Positions 1 through 10,072 of a stretch of DNA of 27,912 nucleotides are shown here, in pieces. The DNA is taken from the NCBI GenBank assembly GCA_016703225.1, contig JADJCM010000007.1:1-27912 (forward strand), in the 5' to 3' direction. Both the position numbers and the translations under genes were made by a program. Origin of the DNA: Lysobacterales bacterium. Its GTDB lineage: Bacteria > Pseudomonadota > Gammaproteobacteria > Xanthomonadales > Ahniellaceae. Position 1 is the first letter of the stretch, and each line of letters starts with the position of its first letter. Under the pieces are notes generated by a model. The model was given only the letters and a program-made list of their open reading frames with translations, was not told the origin of the DNA and did no database searches.

Positions 1-1143
1 CTGCAGATGGCAGGCGTGCAGGGTCAGGCCGTGGCCGGGATGGCGCTTTGCGGCCATGGGTCGTCGAGGATCGCCGGCACGAAGTGGAACCTGGAGGTCG
101 GGGCGTTCATCCGGTGCCAGGGACGGGCGCAAGAAACCGCTGGCCCCGGAGCGATGTTCGGGTGCCTGGTCCCTTGCGCAGCAACGCGTATTGCAGGCCG
201 ATCCACAGCTCGTTGGCGTGGTCACAGCCAGAGCGGCTGCAGACAGTGGAAGACTGGTGCATGCGTCGAGGGGTGGTCGTGCAGGTTGCGCCCGACCCCG
301 CAGGTCATGCTTCGGCTCGATGCCGTGCCGGCGCAGTTCGTCGCCGGCATGATGCGGGAGAGCAGCAGCCAGTTGCGGCGAGTTGATGGCGCCGCCGGCG
401 AGCAGGATTTCGCGCGCGGCCTCGACGCGCACGCTGTCGCCGGGATGCGGCGGTACTCGACCACGACGGCGCGACCGCGTTCGATCCGCACACGTCCGAC
501 GCGGGCGCCGGGTTGCACGACCAGGTTGTCGCGCCCGCGCGCGGAAGTCAGGTAGGCGGCGGCGCTGCTGCAGCGGCGGCCGTCCTGCTGCGTCACCCAG
601 AAGCCGAAGCCCTCCATGCGTGCGCCGTTGAAGTCGGCATTGCGCTCGAAGCCGAGTTCGACGGCGGCATAAAGGGGAGGACCGACGACAGCGGATTGTG
701 ATGGCGCAGGTCGCTGACCCAAAGCGGCCCCTGGTCGCCATGGAGTGCATCGGCACCGCGCGCGTTGTGTTCGGCGCGCCTGAAATACGGCAGCACCGAG
801 TTCAGTCCCAGCCGGGCGCGCCGAGCGCCGACCAATCGTCGTAGTCGCGCATGGCGCGGATGGGCACATCGCGTTGATCCGAGCTGGAACCGCCGAGCAC
901 CTTGCCGCGTGGCCACCACAGGCGGCGCTGGTCGAGTTGCGGTTCGGGTTCGGCGCCGTAGTCCCAGTTCAGGCCCTTGCGCGAGATCGGTTTCGAGAAT
1001 CCCGCCGGCATGTGGATCAGCGGGTTCCAGTCGCGCGGGCCGGCTTCGGAGCAGCAGCACGCGCGTGTTCGGATGGCCGAGAGCCGGTAGGCGAGCACGC
1101 AACCCGCGGAGCCGGCACCGATGATGATGTAGTCGTAGCTCAC
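1..1143 (-). pseudogene. GMC-family FAD oxidoreductase, partial and frameshifted
   Basis: Choline-dehydrogenase-like flavoenzymes of this family oxidise alcohols using FAD. The GTG-initiated N-terminus has the dinucleotide-binding motif GAGSAGCVLAYRLS, then PRGKVLGGSS and RDYDDWSALGAPGW, which are GMC signature regions. The reading then jumps between frames: NSVLPYFRRAEHN near 780, GFERNADFNGARMEGFGFW near 620, VGRNLHDHP near 280, and FHFVPAILDD near 80. The FAD motif is itself locally scrambled: one extra base near 880 and one missing near 863 replace the expected SSINAM. At least six indels are needed. The gene runs off the left edge, so the C-terminal catalytic His region is not seen. It lies 51 bp downstream of the MOSC gene on the same strand and may share its transcript. 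Family call is firm; whether it is a true pseudogene or a sequence artefact is not. Confidence 0.85.
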
Positions 1144-1194
1144 GGGCGGTTTGCTCGGGTCAGCGGGCGCGCCGGGCCAATGCTCGGCGCAGTT

Positions 1195-1992
1195 TCATTC
1201 GATCACTTCGACCGCCATGCCGGTGGTGATGCGGCCGGTCGCGCGCACCAGCAGGTTCTGGCCGAAGGTGACGCCGATGGCTTCGCGCCGATAGCCGCGC
1301 AGCGTCGCCAGCGGTTCGCCGTCGGCGGCGGCGATCGCGGTGTCCGGGTCGATGGTGGTGAGGATGCAGCGCGTGCAGGGTTTGACGATGGCGAATTCGG
1401 CGGCGCCGATGCGGATGCGGCGCCAGCGATCCTCGACATGCGCCTCGCGCGTCTGCACCACGATGCTGGGACGGAAGTTCGTCATCGACACCGGTTGCGC
1501 CAGTTTCGAGTTCAGCAGATCGAGCGAGGCACTGCCGATCAGCAGCAGCGGAAAACCGTCGGCGAAGCTGACGAAGTCGCCGGGCTCGGACCACTCGGCG
1601 GCCACCGCGCGCAGGCAGTCCTCCGCCATGTGCACCAGCCGCACCGCGAACCCGAGATAGTGCGACAACCATTCGTTGGTCGCGGCGTCGGCGAGCCGCG
1701 CCGGGCTTGTGGATTTCCAGATGTCGACCGCGAGCGTGGGGGCGTTTGCAGGCGGTTCGGCCACGGCGCGTGCGCTGCCATCGGGCGCGAACAGCACCAG
1801 GCCATCGCGGATCGATTCCGCCGCGAAGTGCAGCAGCAGCGGATGCTGGCGCGCAGTGACAAAGCGGTTCTTGCCATCGACCAGCATCCAGCGGCGATCG
1901 TGCTGCAGGCCGCGCGTTTCGACTCGGGCCTCGTTGAGCGCGAGGCCGCGCATGGACTTGACCGGATAGACATGGATCGATGCGAGCTTCAT
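1195..1992 (-). CDS. MOSC-domain protein (YcbX/mARC-like molybdenum protein)
   Basis: The 265-residue protein has an N-terminal MOSC beta-barrel (starting MKLASIHVYPVKSMRGL, with GLQHDRRWMLVD at about 29-39) and a C-terminal MOSC domain from about residue 130. The segment KPCTRCILTTIDPDT (204-218) is the hallmark of YcbX and the mitochondrial amidoxime-reducing component, where a cysteine binds the molybdenum cofactor; C206 and C209 are the candidates here. Known members reduce N-hydroxylated compounds with a ferredoxin- or cytochrome-type partner; YcbX detoxifies base analogues such as 6-hydroxylaminopurine. No fused 2Fe-2S domain is present, so an external electron donor is needed. ATG at 1992 is chosen because the family motif starts right there; the frame stays open upstream but that extension is antisense to the neighbouring gene. 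The gene is intact although both neighbours are broken. Confidence 0.88.
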   Translation of the reverse strand: MKLASIHVYPVKSMRGLALNEARVETRGLQHDRRWMLVDGKNRFVTARQHPLLLHFAAESIRDGLVLFAPDGSARAVAEPPANAPTLAVDIWKSTSPARLADAATNEWLSHYLGFAVRLVHMAEDCLRAVAAEWSEPGDFVSFADGFPLLLIGSASLDLLNSKLAQPVSMTNFRPSIVVQTREAHVEDRWRRIRIGAAEFAIVKPCTRCILTTIDPDTAIAAADGEPLATLRGYRREAIGVTFGQNLLVRATGRITTGMAVEVIE

Positions 1993-2020
1993 GCCCCGAG
2001 TGTACGTGCAAGCCGGGGCC

Positions 2021-2028
2021 GCTACACT
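2021..2028 (+). promoter_or_regulatory. possible extended -10 (GC-TACACT) before the transporter gene
   Basis: GCTACACT sits 30 bp ahead of the GTG start at 2058 in the 65-bp gap between the divergent MOSC and transporter genes. It resembles an extended -10 box. No convincing -35 is visible at the usual spacing (GTGTAC), so this is a weak call. Confidence 0.3.
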
Positions 2029-2057
2029 GCGTCCCGGTTCGATCTTCGGGTTCCCAC

Positions 2058-3335
2058 GTGGCGCAATCGCAGCAGGTGCAAGCGGCGCAGGCGTCGCGGA
2101 TGTCCGGTGCCTTGCGCGAAGTGCAGGCAGCGGCGATCGCGGCGCTGTATTTCTTCCTCGTGCTCGGTTCCTACTACCTGATCCGTCCGGTGCGCGAGCA
2201 GCTCGACGCCGCCGCGGGCGGCTCGGATGCGCTGCCTGGCTGTGGACCGGCACCTTCTCGCCACCCTGGTGCTGACGCCGTTCTATGGCGCCATCGTCGC
2301 GCGTCATCCGCGCCGGGTGTTCATCCCGGTGACCTACGCCTTCTTCGCGATCGGCATGGTCGCGTTCTCGCCGCTGCTGCGCACCGATGCGCCCGGCACC
2401 CTGCTCGCGGCCGGGTTCTACATCTGGGTCAGCGTGTTCAACCTGTTCGTGGTTGCGGTGTTCTGGAGCTTCATGGCCGACCTGTTCACCGACGAGCAGG
2501 GCGCGCCGCCTGTTCGGGCCGATCGGCATTGGCGGCACCATCGGTGCGATCGCCGGGCCGACGGCGGCGAAGGAACTGGTCGGGCAGGTCGGTGTCGCCG
2601 GGCTGATGTGGATGTCGGCGCTGGCGCTGTGTGCGGCCTTGCTGTGCGTGCTGGCACTGACGCATTGGGCGAAGCAGCACGGGCGGCGCGACGCGCATCG
2701 CCGAGCAGCCGATCGGCGGGGGCTGTGGTCGGGTGCGGTGCAGGTACTGCGTGATCCGTTCCTGCGCGCGATGGCGATCCTGATGCTGCTCTCCGATGTC
2801 ATCGGCACCATGCTCTACGCGCTCAATTCCGACATCGCCCGCGACACACTGACCACCGCGATCGCGCGCACCGAGTACTTCGCCGGCATCGACCAGGCCG
2901 CGAACGGGCTGCAGATGATTTTTCCAGCTGCTGCTCGCGCCGCTGCTGATGAGTCGCCTCGGCCGCTGGCGGTGCTGCTGTTCGCGGCGGCGATGAACAT
3001 CGTGGTGTTGGCGGCGGTGGGCTGTTTGCCGGGTGCGGAAACGACCATGCTGGCGATGGTGATCGCGCGCCGGCGGCTACGGCCTGGTGCAACCGGCGCG
3101 CGACAGCCTGTACACGCGCGTGCCGCGCGAACTGCGGTACAAGTCCAAGGCCTTCATCGACACCGCGGTGTGGCGTGCCGGCGACGTGCTGACCAGCTTC
3201 GCCATGCTCGGCCTGCGCGGCATCGGATTCGGCGTCGCGACCTTTGCGGCCATGGCCGGGGTCGCATCGCTGGCGACGATGTGGTTCAGTTGGCGCGCGG
3301 TGCGATCATCGGAACAACGCAGGGATCCGGAATGA
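2058..3335 (+). pseudogene. MFS-type / Tlc (Npt) nucleotide-transporter-like membrane protein, frameshifted
   Basis: The start region reads ALYFFLVLGSYYLIRPVREQ, the first membrane helix of the Tlc/Npt-like branch of bacterial MFS transporters, followed in other frames by ARHPRRVFIPVTYAFFAIGM (about 2310), FGPIGIGGTIGAIAGPTAA (about 2515), LSDVIGTMLYALNSDIARD (about 2800) and ARDSLYTRVPRELRYKSKAF (about 3100). About six single-base indels break it, near 2235, 2260, 2505, 2922, 2970 and 3070. Family members exchange nucleotides in intracellular bacteria, but free-living relatives have unknown substrates, so no substrate is assigned. The start may be GTG 2058 or ATG 2100. Its stop overlaps the next gene's ATG (ATGA at 3332-3335), so the two are probably translated together. 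Confidence 0.75.
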
Positions 3336-3874
3336 GACAAGTGGCTCGATACTGCCTGGTCGTGCTCGCCCTGCTGCTCGCAGGCAACGCCGCAGCGCGT
3401 GCGAGTGACGACGCGCAATGGGAATTCCGGTGCGCGCATCGGCGGCATGATCACCGACAACTCGTTTCGGCTGGATGGCTCGGCCGAAGTGCTGACGCTG
3501 TCGCGCACGCTCGATGACAAGCGCGTGATCGAGTTCGAACTCGGTGCCGACCAGCTCGACTTCTCGATGGACTGTGGCCTGAGCCACACCACGTTCGCGG
3601 TCAACTACCTCGAAGTGAACCGCGAACCGCTGTGGACCCCTACATCCTGGTCGGCGTCGGCGTCTCCGAGTTCGAGGCGCCGAGCGGCATCACCGAAGGT
3701 CGCGACGCGATGATGCAGGTCGGCACCGGTGGCTCCTGGGAATTGTCCGACAACGGCAAGCTGCTGCTGCGCGGCGACCTGCGCTTCCGCTACGACCTCA
3801 ACGACACCGGCCAACCCGGCCAGGACGGCTGGGGCGACGCGATCTTCACGGTCGGGTTGTCGTATCGGTTTTAG
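3332..3874 (+). pseudogene. small outer-membrane beta-barrel protein, frameshifted
   Basis: The first codons encode a signal peptide (MRQVARYCLVVLALLLAGNA followed by ARA). The mature part reads ARIGGMITDNSFRLDGSAEV, then DPYILVGVGVSEFEAPSG and ends GDAIFTVGLSYRF. Alternating hydrophobic strands with a final aromatic Phe are typical of outer-membrane barrels recognised by the BAM machinery, as in the OMP_b-brl/OmpA N-terminal class. Two compensating indels, near 3430 and 3629, break the frame; the reconstructed length is about 180 residues, one eight-strand barrel with no peptidoglycan-binding OmpA domain. It overlaps the transporter stop by 4 bp, suggesting one operon. Function beyond an envelope protein is unknown. 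Confidence 0.68.
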
Positions 3875-3891
3875 GCATGGCCCGCACGGAT

Positions 3892-4213
3892 TCAGGCATC
3901 GAACTCGACTTCCAGATAGGCGCCGCGCCTACAGCGGGCGATGGCGTCGAGTACGCGCGGCAGCTGCTGGACGAATGCGCGGCCAGCGGGTCGTTCGTAG
4001 CACGACGATCGCGATTTGCCTGGAAGCCAGATTCTGCTGGTAGCGCAAGTTCGTGTCGGTGGTGAGCAACACCGCAACAGGCTTGCTCGGCGGCGAGCAA
4101 GAGTTCGCCGTTGCGCAACGTTGCCCATCCCGCTTCGTAGGCGGTGATGACTTCGTGACCGATCAAGGCACGCGCAGCGGCACGGGTGTGCCCTGGTCGA
4201 ACAGGATGCGCAT
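3892..4213 (-). pseudogene. DUF5615 PIN-like protein (putative toxin half), frameshifted
   Basis: The protein starts MRILFDQGTPVPLR and, after an indel near 4170, continues ALIGHEVITAYEAGWATLRN and GELLLAAEQA. After another near 4075 it reads LLTTDTNLRYQQNLASRQIA, and after a third near 3978 QQLPRVLDAIARCRRGAYLE with EVEFDA at the end. This is the DUF5615/COG4634 family of PIN-like predicted nucleases of about 110 residues, usually paired with DUF433. The N-terminal FDxG and the central TTD are the acidic motifs expected of the fold. The start codon overlaps the stop of the DUF433 gene (TGATG), a sign of translational coupling. Three indels in about 107 codons make this copy unreadable as sequenced. 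Confidence 0.8.
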
Positions 4214-4431
4214 CAGGCCGCGGCGGCGCTGCGTGCGGCGTGCTCGAGCACCGCGCGCACCTGATCCGCAGACACGCCGGGAAACCACGCGATGAAGTCT
4301 TGTACGCGTGCACCTTCTTCGAGATTCTCGAACAGCGCCGACACCGGCACGCGCGTGCCGCGAAAGGTCCAGGCGCCGCCAAGGCGTGCCGCGTCGCGTT
4401 CGACTTCCGGGCAGGTGGACCAATCGATCAT
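4213..4431 (-). CDS. DUF433 protein, putative antitoxin partner of DUF5615
   Basis: The 72-residue protein begins MIDWSTCPEVERD and has the DUF433 core FRGTRVPVSALFENLEEGA, then DFIAWFPGVSADQVRAVLEH near the end. DUF433 (COG2442) proteins are small helix-turn-helix-like proteins often found directly upstream of PIN-like DUF5615 genes and proposed to be antitoxins; experimental support is limited. The ATG at 4431 fits the family start. It lies 10 bp after the stop of the copper ATPase on the same strand and its own stop shares bases with the next start (TGATG, 4211-4215). It is intact while its partner is frameshifted. A transcript reading through from copA is likely from the spacing; no separate promoter is visible in the 10-bp gap. 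Confidence 0.82.
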   Translation of the reverse strand: MIDWSTCPEVERDAARLGGAWTFRGTRVPVSALFENLEEGARVQDFIAWFPGVSADQVRAVLEHAARSAAAA

Positions 4432-4441
4432 GGCGGGGATG

Positions 4442-6652
<2,211 letters not shown>

Positions 6653-6673
6653 GCCAACTCCGAATGAGTCTGC

Positions 6674-6702
6674 AGGCTAGCGCAAAGCCCCCCAGCACAG
6701 CG
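6674..6702 (-). promoter_or_regulatory. promoter-like element upstream of copA (CGCT-N17-GCTAGCCT)
   Basis: On the minus strand CGCT (6702-6699), 17 bases and GCTAGCCT (6681-6674) lie in the same arrangement as the three plus-strand elements at 6708, 9692 and 13968. The bases just upstream read TCCAC. It overlaps the upstream part of the ankyrin-side element, so the two divergent promoters would compete or be co-regulated. Confidence 0.45.
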
Positions 6703-6707
6703 GTGGA

Positions 6708-6737
6708 CACTCGCGCACTCGGTCCTGCGCTAGCCTT
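6708..6737 (+). promoter_or_regulatory. promoter-like element upstream of the ankyrin gene (CACT-N17-GCTAGCCTT)
   Basis: CACT at 6708-6711 and GCTAGCCTT at 6729-6737 are separated by 17 bases, the same spacing as in the elements before the genes at 9799 and 14081. TAGCCT would be the -10 box, extended by GC. It lies 64 bp ahead of the chosen ATG at 6801. Confidence 0.5.
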
Positions 6738-6800
6738 GTGCCCGAGCGGTTGCCTCGGGAGGGCGGGCATGAGTGCGGTATGGAGATCGGAGTCGGCGCA

Positions 6801-8027
6801 ATGAGCGGCGACCGTCGCCATTCAGCATCCTCGCCGGAGGAACAGGCGCTGTTGTCGGCGGCGGTCGGCGGCAGGGTCGAGGCCTTGCGCAGGTTGCTGC
6901 AGCAGGGCGTGTCACCCGATTGCTACGACAGCTTTGGCGAGCCCGCCGCGCATCTGGCGGCGCGTTTCGGGAATGCCGCGGCGCTCGCGGAGTTGCTCGC
7001 TGCGGGAGTCGACGTGCGCGACGTCGGCCCGATCGGACAGACGCTGTTGCATTGCATGGCACCGTATCCGCCGGTGCATGGTCTGCTCGACGAGGTCATC
7101 CGTCGCGGCGCCGACATCGACGCGCGCAACGATGCCGGACAGACGCCGCTGATGACCGCGACCTACAATACCTGTGCCGCCGGCCTCGATGCCCTGCTCG
7201 CACGCGGCGCCGCGGTCGATGTTCGCGACCACGAAGGCAGCAACGTGTTGCTGCTGTTCGTGCGCGGCTGCGGCGCGCACTGGTCGCCGCGTGAAGCCGT
7301 GGTGCGCCTGCGGCTGCTGCGTGACCTGATCGTGCTCGGCGTCGATCCACTGCGGCATGGTGCGCAAGGCGACAACGCCGTGACTGCGGCCGCGCGCGGC
7401 GGACTCGATGCGGTGTTGTCCCTGTTCGCCGATCAGATCGGTGCGCTGGCAGTGGCCACCGCGCGCACGGCGCAGGGCGAGCCGGGCGTCGATGTCGCCG
7501 CTTTCCATGGCCACGCGCAGACGGTGCAGCAGCTGCTGCGGCTCGGCGCCGCACACGATCTGCTCTGCGCCGCGAGTCTCGGCGACGTCGCCGCGATGCG
7601 TCGCCTGGTCGAGGCGGATCGGGTCAGCGCGCGCCGCGTCTTCGGCAGCGGCTGGCATCGCAGCACCGCGCTCGCCGCAGCGATCCGCAACGGCCATGCC
7701 GACGCCGCGCTCTGGCTGCTCGCCGATGGCGCCGACGCGAACGGCACCTGCCCAGAGATCTCGATGCTGCACGCGGCCATGCGCCACTGCCCGGACGACG
7801 CGCTGGTGCGTGCCTTGATCGCACGCGGCGCCGACCTCGAATCCAGTGATGGCGATGGCAATACCCCGCTCAACTTCGCCGCTCGCCATGACCGCCTCTC
7901 CGCCGCACGGCTGCTGCTCGCAGCCGGCGCCAACCCCAACGCCGAAACCGAACGCGGCTACACCCCGGACCAGTTCGCGGTCTCGGAGGCGATGCGTGAC
8001 CTGATCCAACGCCACCGCGAGGCATAG
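6801..8027 (+). CDS. ankyrin-repeat protein
   Basis: The 408-residue soluble protein is made almost entirely of ankyrin repeats, for example FGEPAAHLAARFGNAAALAE, then GADIDARNDAGQTPLMTATY, and near the C-terminus GADLESSDGDGNTPLNFAAR. Ankyrin repeats bind other proteins; there is no enzymatic domain, signal peptide or membrane helix, so a cytoplasmic scaffold or inhibitor role is a guess. About eight to ten repeats can be traced, with a less regular middle (residues about 150-240). The ATG at 6801 is chosen because GGAG lies 8 bases ahead; GTG 6738 and ATG 6780 are in frame but have weaker context. It is transcribed away from copA. Gene intact. Confidence 0.88.
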   Translation: MSGDRRHSASSPEEQALLSAAVGGRVEALRRLLQQGVSPDCYDSFGEPAAHLAARFGNAAALAELLAAGVDVRDVGPIGQTLLHCMAPYPPVHGLLDEVIRRGADIDARNDAGQTPLMTATYNTCAAGLDALLARGAAVDVRDHEGSNVLLLFVRGCGAHWSPREAVVRLRLLRDLIVLGVDPLRHGAQGDNAVTAAARGGLDAVLSLFADQIGALAVATARTAQGEPGVDVAAFHGHAQTVQQLLRLGAAHDLLCAASLGDVAAMRRLVEADRVSARRVFGSGWHRSTALAAAIRNGHADAALWLLADGADANGTCPEISMLHAAMRHCPDDALVRALIARGADLESSDGDGNTPLNFAARHDRLSAARLLLAAGANPNAETERGYTPDQFAVSEAMRDLIQRHREA

Positions 8028-8080
8028 GGAGTTTCCAAGCTCAACCTGTTCCCCAACGCGCGTCGAATCCCAATGTAGAT

Positions 8081-8108
8081 CAGTTCAAGCGGCGCAGCCG
8101 CGGAACTG
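8081..8108. repeat. hairpin-forming intergenic inverted repeat
   Basis: CAGTTC-AA-GCGGC-GCA-GCCGC-G-GAACTG can fold into an 11-bp stem with one small internal bulge. It lies 54 bp after the ankyrin stop and could cap that transcript, though no T-run follows, so it is not a classical terminator. Confidence 0.5.
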
Positions 8109-8152
8109 ACGCGCCCGTGTGGCTCATCACTTTCGGAGCGCGCTTGCACGGG

Positions 8153-8220
8153 GAGAGGAGAAGATCGTGCGACGCCATTGCTTTTCCTTCTCCCCCCGGG
8201 AGAAGGTGGCGCGCAGCGCC
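8153..8220. repeat. REP-like intergenic element, copy 1
   Basis: It begins with GAGAGGAGAAGATCG (8153-8167), identical to bases 19971-19985. A perfect 9-bp inverted repeat CCTTCTCCC/GGGAGAAGG with a 3-base loop follows (8186-8206), then a 5-bp hairpin GGCGC-GCA-GCGCC (8208-8220). CTCTCCC-rich hairpins of this kind are common between genes in Xanthomonadales genomes; membership of a named family cannot be judged here. Confidence 0.55.
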
Positions 8221-8762
8221 GGATGAGGGAGGCTCCTACGCCAATACTGAAGCCACCATTGGCGGCCGATCTCGCGCACCCTGCGATTGGCGACGGGGCC
8301 GATCTGTGCAGCGTCATCAGCAATGGGCGCAAGGGACTGCGTTCAGTGCCCCACCCCGGGATTGTTCGGCGGCGCGGCACGGGTCGGTTCCCTCGCCGCA
8401 GCTTCAGGCATTGCGACCAACGCACTTGCCGAAGCAACCATGAAATCCCAGGCAAATCGGTGGCCCATGCCGCGCCAGACGTTTGAAGCAAGTGCAGTAT
8501 CGGTCCTTTGCATGGACGGCCGCTGGTTGCCGGTCGGGATCGGGCCAATCGCCTGCGGTTTCGCTCTGGCGGCCAATGACGCATGGGTCTACGGCGATGA
8601 TTTTCAAGTCGGCGCCTGCAGGCGCCGGCGACTCGCTCTGCCCGCATGGCTGGCCGCCGGGGCTGATCAAACCCTGGCCTGCGCACCGGAGAGGGAAGGT
8701 CTTGGGTGTGGGCGCGCAGGTGCCGGCACAATAGTCCTCGTGACTGCCAAGGAGCGGGTTCG
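8221..8762. other. 540-bp stretch without a convincing gene
   Basis: Open frames exist on both strands but overlap each other, lack start context and show no recognisable domain. A 16-bp perfect palindrome (GGCGCCTGCAGGCGCC) lies at 8611-8626. The last bases hold AAGGAG (8749-8754), the ribosome site of the next gene. The stretch may be a dispersed non-coding repeat, which cannot be tested from one window. Confidence 0.5.
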
Positions 8763-9677
8763 ATGACTTCGACTGAATGGCAAGACGACATGAAGCTCGG
8801 CCAGTTCCTCGCCCGGCTGCCGCAACTGCATACGCGCACCGAGGCGCTTTCGCAGTTGGCGGCGGTGGCGCGTGGTCAGCTGGATGCGGACACCGCCATG
8901 GTGGCGATGTATGAACGCAGCAGTGGCAAATGGACCGGGTATGTGCCCGATGGCGAGCGGCCGCTGTCGCACAAGCAAATCAGTTTGTTCGGATCGGTGA
9001 CCTTGCTGGAACGGGTGCGTCAGCAAAACAAGGTGCTGTTCGAGGTTGTGCGGCTGACCGGACAGAGTTCCGAAAGCGTGGTGCGCAACGACATTCGCCA
9101 CGCCGTTGGCATTCCGATTCAGCGCCTGGACTTGATCGGGGAGTCAGAGGGATTCATGGGTGCCATCCATGCCGATCGCCGCGGCAGTCGTGATGCGTTC
9201 GACCCGGTGCGGCTGGAGGCTTTTCGTCTGGTCTCGCTGGCCGCCACAGCGGCGCTGTCGTGTATCGAAGCGCGCGAGGCCCCATCGCCACAGGCGCGGA
9301 CCTCGCACTTGTGGTTGCGCACGCGTGACGCGCTGTGGGCGACTGCCGGGAACGTCGTCAAGGCGCAACGGTTGCTCGGCGACGTGTTCCCCACGCGCGG
9401 CAGTCTCACCAGTTTCATCCACGCCGCAGGCATGCGACCGCTGCAAAGCCAAGCCCGCGCCATGCGTGATCCAGAAGGCATCATCGAGTTGATCCGCGAG
9501 TTGCGCGACCTACGCGAAGTCGCCCGCCGCCTTGGCAAGACCTGCAAGGCCCTCGACCGCCACGTCCGCGCCCGCGAAGTACGCGGCGGCCTGAAGGCCC
9601 TCGTTGAAACCGCCGGATTCACCTGGTCCGAAGTCCACGGCGAAGCCTTCACCGCACTGGTTCAGTCGACGAAGTAA
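8763..9677 (+). CDS. GAF-domain protein with C-terminal helix-turn-helix segments
   Basis: The 304-residue protein has a GAF-type sensor domain over about residues 20-185 (DADTAMVAMYERSSGKWTGY, later NDIRHAVGIPIQ and EGFMGAIHADRRGSRDAFDP), followed by two helix-turn-helix-like stretches: LWATAGNVVKAQRLLGDVF at about 215 and LREVARRLGKTCKALDRHVR at about 255. The order resembles GAF-sigma54 regulators whose AAA+ ATPase has been left out, so it could still bind DNA but could not remodel sigma-54 polymerase. GAF domains bind small ligands; the ligand is not predictable. The ATG at 8763 has AAGGAG 8 bases upstream. It is followed directly by a promoter-like 44-nt element. Regulator is an inference; the GAF call is fairly firm. 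Confidence 0.72.
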   Translation: MTSTEWQDDMKLGQFLARLPQLHTRTEALSQLAAVARGQLDADTAMVAMYERSSGKWTGYVPDGERPLSHKQISLFGSVTLLERVRQQNKVLFEVVRLTGQSSESVVRNDIRHAVGIPIQRLDLIGESEGFMGAIHADRRGSRDAFDPVRLEAFRLVSLAATAALSCIEAREAPSPQARTSHLWLRTRDALWATAGNVVKAQRLLGDVFPTRGSLTSFIHAAGMRPLQSQARAMRDPEGIIELIRELRDLREVARRLGKTCKALDRHVRAREVRGGLKALVETAGFTWSEVHGEAFTALVQSTK

Positions 9678-9721
9678 GCCAATTCTGGCACCACTCCTGT
9701 GCGCGCGCAGCGGCTAGCCTT
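9678..9721 (+). promoter_or_regulatory. 44-nt promoter-like element, copy B
   Basis: It starts on the base after the GAF gene's stop codon and ends with GCTAGCCTT (9713-9721). CACT (9692-9695) lies 17 bases upstream of that. The whole 44 bases align without gaps to 13954-13997 with 33 identities, including GCCAATT, TGG-N2-CCACT and GCTAGCCTT. It lies 77 bp before the ATG at 9799. Confidence 0.6.
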
Positions 9722-9798
9722 CGTGCAAGGCGTGGATCGTCCGCGCTGAACGTGCGGAATCTTCGAAGAAAGCTGAGGTGACGGAGGAAGCTGAGGTG

Positions 9799-10053
9799 AT
9801 GGAAACAAGTACGGCACCGGTTCGGGCAATGTGGGTAACCATGCTCTTGGGCTGGGTACTTTTTCTGATTCCGATTCCGCTCGTATCTACTCTGCTCGGG
9901 ATCTTGGCGCTAAGCGTGAGCGGCGTTCTGCTTATTGTCGTTATCGTCAAAGGAAGGGTCGCTGCTGCTTTGTCGGCACTCGTTGTTGGTACGTTCGGGA
10001 CGCCAGTCGCTTGGTTGCTCAGCAACAATGTCTACAGGCTACTTGCCAATTGA
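9799..10053 (+). CDS. small integral membrane protein, unknown function
   Basis: The 84-residue protein starts METSTAPVRAMWVTM and has three hydrophobic stretches: about residues 11-28 (MLLGWVLFLIPIPLV), 30-50 (LLGILALSVSGVLLIVVIV) and 54-74 (AAALSALVVGTFGTPVAWLL). Only short loops lie between them. I do not recognise a family. The start may be ATG 9799 or the in-frame GTG 9778; a GGAGG at about 9782 lies 12 bases from the ATG. The upstream bases contain AAGCTGAGGTGA twice, so the GTG start would put a short repeat into the protein. The 44-nt promoter-like element precedes it, and the convergent lipoprotein gene ends 20 bp after it. Confidence 0.6.
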   Translation: METSTAPVRAMWVTMLLGWVLFLIPIPLVSTLLGILALSVSGVLLIVVIVKGRVAAALSALVVGTFGTPVAWLLSNNVYRLLAN

Positions 10054-10072
10054 TTGGGTCAAGGATTCGTGG

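Noticed and set aside
874..2181. 435-codon plus-strand open frame opposite the GMC and MOSC genes
   Set aside because: It is antisense to recognisable proteins, with low-complexity Arg/Gly composition.
1993..2811. Upstream extension of the MOSC frame on the minus strand
   Set aside because: It lies antisense to the transporter gene; the MOSC domain starts exactly at ATG 1992.
8186..8206. Hairpin as a Rho-independent terminator of the ankyrin gene
   Set aside because: No T-run follows the stem on the plus strand, and the hairpin lies about 160 bp after the stop; a REP-like element fits better.
7958..8839. 293-codon minus-strand open frame
   Set aside because: It overlaps the ends of two well-supported plus-strand genes and crosses hairpin repeats, with no domain or start context.
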